Made by a program: the position numbers and the translations under genes
Shown: piece after piece, positions 21,776 through 29,443 of the stretch
Position numbering within the stretch: the stretch's first letter is position 1
How the letters are laid out: the number at the start of each line of letters is the position of its first letter
Source of the DNA: a virus
Direction: 5' to 3' (one strand)
IMG/VR virus record: IMGVR_UViG_3300010354_000413
Span: 1 to 29,443 of that record
DNA: 29,443 bases
The notes under the pieces: model-generated
The model's database searches: none
What the model was told of the DNA's origin: nothing
The model's input: the letters and a program-made list of their open reading frames with translations, nothing else

Positions 21776-24298
21776 ATGAATACAATTTTAGCAGCCAGAC
21801 CAGATGACAGAAAAAAAGAAAAAGATGAAGAATGGGGTAAACAATATGTTGCCTTCATTGCAAGTCATGCTAACAATAATTATGATTCTGATTGGCAAGT
21901 TAGATATCGTAATTATAGGTATATAAATAATCAATTGTATCAAGAAGAGTTTCAACAATACTGTGATCCGTTTGATTGGGATAAAGGCAAAGGACTTGAC
22001 TATGTCCAACCGCTTAATAAATTACACAATGTTGTAAATGTTTTACGTGGAGAAGAACTACGCAGATTGTTTAAATATTCTGTAGTTGATGTGTCACCAA
22101 ATGCAACAAATGAAAGATTACGTAAAGAAAAACGTGATTATGCTAAACGTATTGAATTTGAATTAGAGAAAGCTGTTAAATTGCAACAAGCAGAAATGCA
22201 AAAAGAAGCTGCAATTAAAATGAGTGAGTATGGTGATATTCAAAATCCAGAAGAACTGAAGCAAATTGAACAACAAGTTATGCAAGAACTTCAGGCAAAA
22301 GAACAATACATTGCTAATTTTGATGAAATTAGAGAAAAATATAAAAACTACATTACTGCTCAAGAAAAAGCAATGAATAAACTGCTAAAACAGTTTATAA
22401 ACCATAAGCAGATAAAGTTTAAAAAGAATACAGGATTTTTTGATGCTGTAGTTTCTGCCGGAGAATTTATAAAAGTAGAACTTGTAAATGGAATGGTAGA
22501 ATTAGAACTATTAAATCCATTAGGAGTTACATATCATAAATCACCTGAAATAGAATGGGTACATAAAGGAGATTATGCATGTTATAAACGTGAGATGTCA
22601 ATAAAAGAAGTTAAAAGATTGTACGGTGATTACCTTAGTGATGAAGATGTAAAATTATTAACTAATATTAGTCAAACTGTTTATGGTCTTGACGCAAGAG
22701 TTCATAGTAGAGATGCAGAATCTCCTTCGCATTTTCAAAAATTGAACTCAGGTTACATGTCACAATACTATAATGCAAACGTAATTCATCCTGGCGGATT
22801 TGGATATGGTAATGCTACAAGTGATACTGTAAATATGTGTACAGTTTATGATTGTTTTTGGGTTACTGAAAGATACGTTGGATTGTATACTTACCTTGAT
22901 GAGTTTGGTTACGAACAAGCTGAATTTGTTGACCATAAATTTAAGGCTCCTAAAACTGCAACTAAGTTTAAAGAAACTGATGAACTAGGTATTACTAAAT
23001 TTTACTGGGAATGGGAAGATGAATTAGGACCACATAAATTATACTACACATGGATTCCATATTTGTACAGAGGGTCTGTAATTAACAATAATATTTATTG
23101 TAAAATTGAACCAATGCCTGAGATATTTCAGGTTACTCCTGATAATCCTTACGATATAGAATTGCCAATATATGGTGCATCTTATAATAATAGAAATGCT
23201 CCATTTATGTCAGTAGTTGATTACATGCTACCTTGGTATAAAATATATCTAATCATAATGTCAAAGTTTTTAGCTAATGTTGCTAAAGATCATGGAGGAT
23301 TTACGGCTATTAATACTTTATTTCTAAGTGATAAAGTAGATGTAGAAACATCTATACAATATGCAATGAAAATGGGATTTTTGCCATTTAATCCTTTGCA
23401 AAATTCACAAGGTGCAGGTTTAGTAAATAATATTAAGCCGGCCGAGTATGTACAAGTATCTAATGTTCAAAATATAAGATACTATGCAGAACTTGCTAAG
23501 TTTATTGAAGATGAGATATTTAAAGCAGGTGGTGTTCCAAGAGAAAGATTAGGACAAACTGCACCAGGTACTAATGTATCAGATAATAGACAAGATTTAA
23601 TGCAATCTGCTTATATTACAGAATACTTGTACTATACACATGAACTTATATGGGAAGCTGCATTACAATCTGTTACATTATTACTAGCTGCAACTGTTGA
23701 TAGAAACCATCCGTATGTACGTGACATACTATCAGATGACGAAATTTCTATAATTGAAGCAGGAACTATTACAAAAAATTCAAAATTTAGATTTCAATTA
23801 TCTAATAATAGTGAAAGTACTCGTATTAAAGATATAAGTGAACAGTACATGCAAGCAATGATTCAAAATGATAAAACTAATTTATCAACTTTCCTTAAAA
23901 TGTTACGTAAAGGTGATATTAGTGGAGAATTAATTCAAGAAATAGAATTAATGGAAAAGAATGTTGCGGATCGCCAACAACAAATGGAGCAACAACAAAT
24001 GCAGTTACAACAACAGCAAATTGAAGCTCAAAAAGAAGCTGCTGATAAACAATACAAACAATTGTACGATCTTAAACGTATGGAACTTGATACTAAAGAA
24101 CGCATAGCTATGATTGGTTCATTCTCACGTCAACAAGATCTTGATGTAGATGATAATGGTATATATGACCAAATGGAAGCAGCTCTTGCTATGAAAGAAA
24201 CTCAACAAAAAGATAGAGAATTAGATTTAAAAGAACGTGAAATTGAAAATAAACGTAGAATTGAACAAAGTAAACTTAATTCAAGTAAATCTAAATAA
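21776..24298 (+). CDS. Portal protein
   Basis: 840 aa, the ring through which DNA enters the capsid and to which TerL docks. The N-terminal half contains the segment WQVRYRNYRYINNQLYQEEF and the block LNKLHNVVNVLRGEELRRLFKY, typical of crAss-like and P22-like portals. The large central portion carries aromatic-rich strands (FYWEWEDELGPHKLYYTWI). The end is a long, glutamine-rich coiled coil (ADRQQQMEQQQMQLQQ at about residue 730-745) and a basic-acidic helix rich in Lys/Glu, which is the barrel/crown part. It starts 1 nt after the TerL stop, the conserved TerL-portal order. The assignment rests on order, size and composition. Confidence 0.88.
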   Translation: MNTILAARPDDRKKEKDEEWGKQYVAFIASHANNNYDSDWQVRYRNYRYINNQLYQEEFQQYCDPFDWDKGKGLDYVQPLNKLHNVVNVLRGEELRRLFKYSVVDVSPNATNERLRKEKRDYAKRIEFELEKAVKLQQAEMQKEAAIKMSEYGDIQNPEELKQIEQQVMQELQAKEQYIANFDEIREKYKNYITAQEKAMNKLLKQFINHKQIKFKKNTGFFDAVVSAGEFIKVELVNGMVELELLNPLGVTYHKSPEIEWVHKGDYACYKREMSIKEVKRLYGDYLSDEDVKLLTNISQTVYGLDARVHSRDAESPSHFQKLNSGYMSQYYNANVIHPGGFGYGNATSDTVNMCTVYDCFWVTERYVGLYTYLDEFGYEQAEFVDHKFKAPKTATKFKETDELGITKFYWEWEDELGPHKLYYTWIPYLYRGSVINNNIYCKIEPMPEIFQVTPDNPYDIELPIYGASYNNRNAPFMSVVDYMLPWYKIYLIIMSKFLANVAKDHGGFTAINTLFLSDKVDVETSIQYAMKMGFLPFNPLQNSQGAGLVNNIKPAEYVQVSNVQNIRYYAELAKFIEDEIFKAGGVPRERLGQTAPGTNVSDNRQDLMQSAYITEYLYYTHELIWEAALQSVTLLLAATVDRNHPYVRDILSDDEISIIEAGTITKNSKFRFQLSNNSESTRIKDISEQYMQAMIQNDKTNLSTFLKMLRKGDISGELIQEIELMEKNVADRQQQMEQQQMQLQQQQIEAQKEAADKQYKQLYDLKRMELDTKERIAMIGSFSRQQDLDVDDNGIYDQMEAALAMKETQQKDRELDLKEREIENKRRIEQSKLNSSKSK

Positions 24299-24375
24299 GT
24301 CTATATAAGTAAGTTTAAAAATATAAACCATTAATTAAATTAATTTTATAATTTATATCCACAAACATTATTTAA

Positions 24376-24383
24376 TAAATTTG
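24376..24383 (+). promoter_or_regulatory. Candidate promoter before the capsid genes
   Basis: TAAATTTG fits the Bacteroidota -7 consensus TAnnTTTG. It lies 18 nt upstream of the scaffold-like ATG, in a 102-nt gap after the portal gene, the largest gap of the late operon. I found no clear -33 TTTG. A separate promoter here would allow extra scaffold and capsid transcription. Confidence 0.4.
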
Positions 24384-24400
24384 CACAAATAAGAAAGAAT

Positions 24401-25633
24401 ATGAAAAGACCAGAAGAACAATTGATAATGAGTGAAGAAGACAAGTTCACTCCATTATCATCAATATTAAACGAAGAGTCTTATGTAAAACCGGAAGAAC
24501 CTTCAGTAGTTGATAGTGATAATTCTAAAAAAGAAGTTACAAAATCTACTGAAAATATTCCAAATGAGGCTGATAAGTTTACACCATTATCTGAGGTAGG
24601 TAAAAATAAACCTAAAAATGAAGATAATGAAAATATTGATGAAGATGTAGAAGAAGATACAACTGAAGAAGATTCTGACGTAATTGAAAATGAAGAAGAG
24701 GAAGAATCTAAATCAGTTAATATTGAACTTTCAGAAGTATTTGATTTTTTTGTAAATAATAATCTATTAAATGTACCTGAAGATTTTAAATTTGATGGTA
24801 CAGAAGAAAAGTTTAATCAAGCATTGCAATATGATCAGTTGTTACGTGATCAAATGGCATTAGCTAAAATTGAACAAAGTATTCAAGATGAAAATGTATA
24901 CAAATTAATTGAACACGGTATAAATGGTGGTAAATTTTCTGATGTTAGTTCATTGTTTAATGCAATGCAACAACAAGTTAATTTAGAAAATATTGATATA
25001 TCTAATGAAAAACAAGCAGAAGATATATTATACAAATATTATACTGAAGTAAATAAGTTTACACCAGAACGTGCAAAGAGATTTGTAACAATTACAAAAG
25101 AACAAGATATTTTAGAAGAAGAAGCTAAAATTGCTGTAGATCATTACAAAGAGTTCTATCAAAAAGAACAAGTTCGTATTGATAAAGAAGCAAAAGAGAA
25201 AAAAGCTTATTCTGAAAAAGTATTTCAAGAAAAAGTTAAAGGAGTACAATCAGCTGCTAGAGAATATGGTTACAATGGAACAGTAGCTAAAAATTTAGTA
25301 ACTCTTATGTCACCTGTAATTGATACTGAAAATAGTAACAAACCTGTATATAAAGAAGATGGTCAACCGATGTTGTGGTATGAAGTAGTATTAGATCAAA
25401 TTCAAGATAATCCTGCACATCTAACTCAACTTCTTGGAATTATACAAGGATATGATGCTAAAGAAGGTTTTGCATCTATAAAGAAACAACAAGAAAAAGT
25501 TAAAGAATCAACAAATAATAAATCTACTTTTGACATGTTTAATAAAATTAAACGTACTAAAGGTGGAACAGCTATAGGAGGAGAAAATGTTAAATATGTT
25601 CCTCCAGCACCTAATTCGTATGAAACTCAATAG
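24401..25633 (+). CDS. Scaffold-like protein with FTPLS repeats
   Basis: 410 aa between portal and major capsid protein, the classical place of the scaffolding protein. The N terminus has two DKFTPLS motifs (residues 14-20 and 58-64), joined by a very acidic, disordered segment (EDDNENIDEDVEEDTTEEDSD-like, residues 73-100). The rest is a highly charged helical region with coiled-coil character (AVDHYKEFYQKEQVRIDKEA) and a basic C terminus (KIKRTKGG). This acidic-helical-basic plan matches scaffolds, which steer capsid assembly and are later removed. Start at MKRPEEQLIM; an internal ATG (MSEEDKF) lies 9 residues in. It ends TAG, 24 nt before the capsid gene. Confidence 0.78.
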   Translation: MKRPEEQLIMSEEDKFTPLSSILNEESYVKPEEPSVVDSDNSKKEVTKSTENIPNEADKFTPLSEVGKNKPKNEDNENIDEDVEEDTTEEDSDVIENEEEEESKSVNIELSEVFDFFVNNNLLNVPEDFKFDGTEEKFNQALQYDQLLRDQMALAKIEQSIQDENVYKLIEHGINGGKFSDVSSLFNAMQQQVNLENIDISNEKQAEDILYKYYTEVNKFTPERAKRFVTITKEQDILEEEAKIAVDHYKEFYQKEQVRIDKEAKEKKAYSEKVFQEKVKGVQSAAREYGYNGTVAKNLVTLMSPVIDTENSNKPVYKEDGQPMLWYEVVLDQIQDNPAHLTQLLGIIQGYDAKEGFASIKKQQEKVKESTNNKSTFDMFNKIKRTKGGTAIGGENVKYVPPAPNSYETQ

Positions 25634-25657
25634 TTCACTTAAACGTATTAATAAACA

Positions 25658-27169
25658 ATGAATTTTACTCTTAGAGATCTTCGCCCTACGGAGGTAACTT
25701 CAGGTCTTGCCGGATCAAGTTTTAACTCCACTCACCTTATCCGTACTTATGGTGTGGATAAACCTCATGATCTATCAGCCAATGCACAAAACATTGCTAT
25801 GATGTTTGCAGGTACTGACCGTTACAATGACAAACCTTACGTAGGTATGTTAGAAGGTAAAGGTAAAAAGTTGGCACTAACATCACGTGATTACACTTGG
25901 AAATTGACAGGTCACATGAAACAAAAAGCAACTGTAGTTGAAGTATTAGAAACTACAGATCGCCCAGGCCAAAATTTTCAAGAATTTAAAGTAGTTCTTG
26001 ATACAGACCAGTATAAATATCCTGATGTTCTTATTGGAGAAAATGAGGATTATCCTGTAGAAATCGTAGGTAAACCTGAACGTGCTGGTTTGGGATATAT
26101 CTATACATTAGTTATTCAAACTGATGATCCCGCACTTTACTTTCCTGTTGACTTGCTTCAAGTTGGTAAAAGATTCCACAAAGTATCTACATCTGTAGCA
26201 GATGAGATGAATCAGGATTATGGTACTATTCAGTTTAACACTATTTTTGAACTTCGTTCTCAAATGGGTAATGTTGCTGAAGAACTACAATTTACTGATA
26301 AAGCTCTACGTGTAGATAAAAACAGTGGTGACCAAGTTCAAGTATTGAAACACTGGCGTGTACCTTATCTTGATAATCAAGGTAAAACATATTACAACTT
26401 TATGCCATTGGCAGAAGCTGAAATGTGGAATCAAATCTATGCTGATATTGAATGGGGTCTTGTATTTGGTAAGTCAAGTACTCGTCAAGTAAAAGGTTAT
26501 CTTAAAAAGACTGGTCCTGGTTTGCGTCAGCAATTAGATTCTTCTAATAAACTTTACCATAATGGTAATCTTACACTAATTAGACTTGAAGAATTTCTTT
26601 CTTCTATCTATCGTGGACGTACTGATGCTAATCCAAGTCAACGTAAAGTAACTCTTGATACTGGTGAGATGGGTGCATTGCTTTTTGACCGTATGGTTGC
26701 ATCTGAAGCATCATCTTTCACAACTGTTGATAGCTACTTTATTTCAGGTAAAGATCCTCGTTATCTTTCTTACGGTGCACAATATACTCACTATCGTGGT
26801 AAAAACGGTCTTGATGTAACTGTAATGCTTAATCCAGGTAAAGATAATTCAGACATCTCTACTAACATGCATCCACGTTATCCAAATATTCCTGTAAATT
26901 CTTGGAGAATGGATATTCTAGATCTTGGTACAACTCGTAACTACGATGGTGATATTAAAGATAATATGCAAATGGTTTGTGAAAAATTTGCTGACTACTA
27001 TTATGTATCTACAGGTAAATGGGATAAGAAAACCGGTATGCCTATTTCTGATGGTGGTGAAGGTAATTCTGCAATTGGTGGTTACACTTGTAAAGTAGAA
27101 AAATCTTTTGGTCTTATGATTCGTGACCGTTCTCGTATGGCAGTAATTGATATTAAATTTGACGTATAA
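25658..27169 (+). CDS. Major capsid protein
   Basis: 503 aa, the HK97-fold shell protein of a crAss-like phage. It opens MNFTLRDLRPTEV, a start resembling other Crassvirales capsid proteins, and is close to their usual length of about 490-500 aa. The chain has the expected mixture of long strands, loops and a late conserved core (RYPNIPVNSWRMDILDLGTTR; VEKSFGLMIRDRSRMAVIDIKFDV at the end). Codons such as CGT, ACT and CTT are more frequent than in the minus-strand genes, as expected for a very highly expressed protein. It follows the scaffold-like gene and precedes other virion genes. It is the likeliest client of the GroEL/GroES-like pair. Confidence 0.92.
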   Translation: MNFTLRDLRPTEVTSGLAGSSFNSTHLIRTYGVDKPHDLSANAQNIAMMFAGTDRYNDKPYVGMLEGKGKKLALTSRDYTWKLTGHMKQKATVVEVLETTDRPGQNFQEFKVVLDTDQYKYPDVLIGENEDYPVEIVGKPERAGLGYIYTLVIQTDDPALYFPVDLLQVGKRFHKVSTSVADEMNQDYGTIQFNTIFELRSQMGNVAEELQFTDKALRVDKNSGDQVQVLKHWRVPYLDNQGKTYYNFMPLAEAEMWNQIYADIEWGLVFGKSSTRQVKGYLKKTGPGLRQQLDSSNKLYHNGNLTLIRLEEFLSSIYRGRTDANPSQRKVTLDTGEMGALLFDRMVASEASSFTTVDSYFISGKDPRYLSYGAQYTHYRGKNGLDVTVMLNPGKDNSDISTNMHPRYPNIPVNSWRMDILDLGTTRNYDGDIKDNMQMVCEKFADYYYVSTGKWDKKTGMPISDGGEGNSAIGGYTCKVEKSFGLMIRDRSRMAVIDIKFDV

Positions 27170-27183
27170 AAATTAACAGCAAC

Positions 27184-28242
27184 ATGGCAAAGATTTATAT
27201 TAAACCAAATCCTGAAGTAAATCCTCTCGTAGGTTTTATTAAAATTGAAGAAAAACGTACTACTAAGGACAACAAAGGTAATGAAGTTACCGAAACTGAT
27301 TATATTCAAAACAAATTTACACGTGCTCCAGGAACTTCCGTGCGTATTTGTGCAAACCCAAGTATGAGTAGGCACGGAAACCTGAATCATGGTATGGAAC
27401 ATGAAATACCAAATCCTTATAAGGATTATGATTCATTTACCGATGTTAAATTTGAAGCTGTATTAAAAGGTAGAGAAAAAGCTAAAGTTCAGCACATTCT
27501 TGAATTTAAATGGAGCAAACAATTTAATTATTTGACTAATCAGTTTGTAGATCCTACAGAAGTATCAGATACTAAAGAAATACCTGCTTTAATGAAAGGA
27601 GATTATACTCTTGAATTATCTGATGGTGCTACTATTCTCGATACAGATACAGAATTTGGAGAAATTATGTCTTATATCATAAGAGCCAATAGTCTTATTG
27701 CAAACTCTTATGAGGAAAGAAACTCAACAACACCGTTTTATATTGCTCATGAAGCAGAAGAAGCTAAAGTAAAACAACAACGTGAAGCAGTATCAGATAG
27801 GTCTTTAGCAAAACTTGTTGATCTTTATGATAATAATAAAGAAGAACTTGGTAAGTTTTGTAAAGCACTTGATATTCCTAAACGTGCAACTACAGCTGAA
27901 GCTGCATATAATGAACTTAAAAACTACATTAAACGTAGTTTGGATAATGCTAAATTGTTTGTTTCGTTGTACACAATGTGGTCCGAACCTGCAACTAAAA
28001 ATGAATTTCAAGCTCGTGTGCTTCTTTATGAAGCACGTTATCATGGAATTATTCTTAAAGATGGTGCTACTTATACGTGGCAACGTCCTAAAGCAGAAGA
28101 TGGTACACCACAAAAACCAATGGAATTTACAAAATACACAGGAGAAAATTCTATTATTGAATTTTTGTCGCATCCAAAGTTTGGTAATGAGCAAAATGAA
28201 CTATTAGAACAAGTAGCAAGATCTACACAATATCGTAAATAA
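27184..28242 (+). CDS. Putative virion structural protein
   Basis: 352 aa, placed directly after the major capsid gene with a 14-nt gap. The N-terminal half is beta-rich (KIYIKPNPEVNPLVGFIKIEE; DFKFEAVLKGREKAKVQ-like segments), the middle has a helical bundle (LAKLVDLYDNNKEELGKFCKALDIPKRATTAEAAYNELKNYI) that resembles a small SAP/HeH-type unit, and the C terminus is a charged helix. Crass-like genomes usually have auxiliary capsid or head-tail connector genes here. The exact role is not clear. It overlaps the next ATG by 1 nt. Confidence 0.7.
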   Translation: MAKIYIKPNPEVNPLVGFIKIEEKRTTKDNKGNEVTETDYIQNKFTRAPGTSVRICANPSMSRHGNLNHGMEHEIPNPYKDYDSFTDVKFEAVLKGREKAKVQHILEFKWSKQFNYLTNQFVDPTEVSDTKEIPALMKGDYTLELSDGATILDTDTEFGEIMSYIIRANSLIANSYEERNSTTPFYIAHEAEEAKVKQQREAVSDRSLAKLVDLYDNNKEELGKFCKALDIPKRATTAEAAYNELKNYIKRSLDNAKLFVSLYTMWSEPATKNEFQARVLLYEARYHGIILKDGATYTWQRPKAEDGTPQKPMEFTKYTGENSIIEFLSHPKFGNEQNELLEQVARSTQYRK

Positions 28243-29009
28243 TGCACATAGCAAGAGCACATTTTGAATTTCAAGAAAGGCTAAATAAGCTGCATACATT
28301 TGGTAATCCTAATTTTTATGATTACGAAATTGATGCTTTGTTTGATAGAGCACAACTTGAACTATTAAAAGGTTATTATAGCTTTGGTGTAGAGAAAGGA
28401 TCAGGATTTGAAGTAAATCAGTTTGCAATTTCTGCTTTATCGAATCTTGTAATTAAATCGCCTGGAGTTCAAAATGTGCTTTATTCTACTGAATATCAGA
28501 ATGGATTATATGAATTAAATTTAGGAAACTTACTTTATGACATAGCTTTTCCGGTAAAAGTAGAAGTAGAAATAAAAAAAGGAGTATGTAAAAAAAAGAT
28601 TACTCTAAAACAATGGCAACATGATGATGTCAAAAATAGGATTAATCAACCTTCATGGAATTATGGTAAAGTTCACGGTAATTTTGCTAAATCTTTGACA
28701 GGTACTACATTACCAAAATTTAGTTCTTTATATCTTGATACATTAAATGTAAAAGGAGAAAAAGAATTTGATGTTTTAGGAGTATTTATTACTTATATAA
28801 AAAGACCTCGTATTCCGTGGTTAGGTACTTATGACTTAACTACAAATTTACAAACTCTTACAACATCCAACGTAATTTATGAAGCTGGTGTAGATGCTCC
28901 AGTAGATTTTGAACTTGAAGAAATTTATCACAATCAAATCGTGGATATGGCTGCATCATTTGCTGCAAGAGATTTGCAAATTATGACAGCTGCTCCATCT
29001 AATTCTTAA
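28242..29009 (+). CDS. Putative ring/tail-stabilisation protein
   Basis: 255 aa. The helical opening (MHIARAHFEFQERLNKLHTF, then YEIDALFDRAQLELLKGYYSFG) and the mixed remainder fit head-tail connector or P22 gp4-like tail accessory proteins, which form rings below the portal. Crassvirales encode such a protein shortly after the capsid genes. I base the call on position and fold impression; no diagnostic motif is visible. It is separated from the following gene by 5 nt. Confidence 0.6.
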   Translation: MHIARAHFEFQERLNKLHTFGNPNFYDYEIDALFDRAQLELLKGYYSFGVEKGSGFEVNQFAISALSNLVIKSPGVQNVLYSTEYQNGLYELNLGNLLYDIAFPVKVEVEIKKGVCKKKITLKQWQHDDVKNRINQPSWNYGKVHGNFAKSLTGTTLPKFSSLYLDTLNVKGEKEFDVLGVFITYIKRPRIPWLGTYDLTTNLQTLTTSNVIYEAGVDAPVDFELEEIYHNQIVDMAASFAARDLQIMTAAPSNS

Positions 29010-29014
29010 TTAAA

Positions 29015-29443
29015 ATGAATAACGGAACTTACTCAAACAAACCTCGTACTCATTTGTACTTTGTTTCTGAAATTCTTGCAAATTTACCAAACACGACTGC
29101 ATTTCAGCCTGTAGGTACTGCATTTCAGAATAAAACAAATGCACCTGTAACTGTAAATACTGTAGCTTATCAGCCTGGCAAAGTTATGCTAGCTGATGGT
29201 CAAATTCAGTTTTACAACGGTGACACATCACAAGCAGTAACTGCTGCAAGTAATGCTCTTACAATGAAATCATATTTTATTGCTCAAGGACGTAGTCAAG
29301 TAGATGATGTTGCTGCACTTCCTGAAAGACCTTTTTGGCAATCAGAAAAAATTCCTACAAGTGCTCCTACAACTGTAAATGCACGTTTGTGTCAAATGGA
29401 TCGTAACTGTTCTTGGGTACTTGGTGTACCTAATGCAGCTACA
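29015..29443 (+). CDS. Virion-type protein, partial at window end
   Basis: First 143 codons of an open frame cut by the window edge. It begins MNNGTYSNKPRTHLYFVSEIL, followed by a Thr/Ala/Asn-rich beta-like chain (TAFQPVGTAFQNKTNAPVTVNTV, split near residue 35; QIQFYNGDTSQAVTAASNAL). The composition is that of secreted or virion surface proteins such as head fibres or tail components. No family is recognised. It starts 5 nt after the stop of the gene before it, within the same late operon. Confidence 0.68.
   Translation, partial: MNNGTYSNKPRTHLYFVSEILANLPNTTAFQPVGTAFQNKTNAPVTVNTVAYQPGKVMLADGQIQFYNGDTSQAVTAASNALTMKSYFIAQGRSQVDDVAALPERPFWQSEKIPTSAPTTVNARLCQMDRNCSWVLGVPNAAT

Noticed and set aside
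23990-24080. Glutamine-rich stretch as a separate gene or frameshift
   Set aside because: It is in frame with the portal protein and is a normal low-complexity coiled coil of its C terminus.
27805-28207. Open frames on both strands within the post-capsid structural gene
   Set aside because: They lie inside a well-supported coding gene, lack start context and have compositions typical of out-of-frame translation.
1-29443. Alternative genetic code (TAG or TGA reassigned)
   Set aside because: TAA, TGA and TAG all end genes at sensible places, for example TAG at 13650 and 25631, TGA at 4632 and 19382; no gene needs readthrough.

Overview
The window looks like the central part of a crAss-like (Crassvirales-type) phage genome infecting a Bacteroidota host. 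The case rests on three things: an AT-rich sequence; a family A DNA polymerase, DnaB-type helicase and RecA-like ATPase module on one strand, facing a terminase, portal, scaffold-like and major capsid block on the other; and a capsid protein opening (MNFTLRDLRPTEV) that resembles crAss-like capsid proteins. Host-type promoter matches (TAnnTTTG) and the absence of Shine-Dalgarno sequences fit Bacteroidota. No cellular housekeeping genes are present, and no alternative genetic code is needed to read the genes.

Layout. (1) About 1-9700, minus strand: a tightly packed, overlapping operon, transcribed from high to low coordinates. It holds small unknown proteins, a GH73-like lysin candidate, an SSB-like protein with a DSEMPF tip, several unknowns, DNA polymerase A, a small membrane or lipoprotein, a helicase-associated unknown, a DnaB-like helicase and a Sak4-like ATPase. 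(2) About 9650-13970, minus strand: a loose accessory region of very small proteins, many with a signal peptide or membrane segment. Between them lie unusually large non-coding gaps filled with perfect inverted repeats of 7-13 bp, one tRNA-like element and several clear terminators. It ends in a small, GC-richer gene with its own strong terminator. (3) About 13970-14450: a divergent, non-coding strand-switch region. It is G-rich, then AT-rich, then carries a run of GC-rich hairpins that forms the leader of the rightward operon. (4) About 14450-29443, plus strand: the late or virion operon. It contains a small unknown protein, an HU/IHF-like protein, a GroES-like protein, an FTPLS-motif protein, a cysteine-rich protein, a full-length GroEL, a TerS-position protein, TerL, portal, scaffold-like protein, major capsid protein and three further virion-type proteins, the last cut by the window end.

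The most striking point is that a complete group II chaperonin-type GroEL (class I chaperonin with intact ATPase residues) sits inside the packaging and capsid operon. A divergent, enlarged GroES-like partner lies about 1.4 kb upstream. This suggests the phage brings its own folding chamber, most plausibly for its capsid or other virion proteins. The second notable feature is the array of structured non-coding segments at about 11.4-13.4 kb. The third is an FTPLS peptide motif shared by the scaffold-like protein (two copies) and a small protein of the chaperonin cluster.

All functional names below come from motifs read by eye. No database search was possible.
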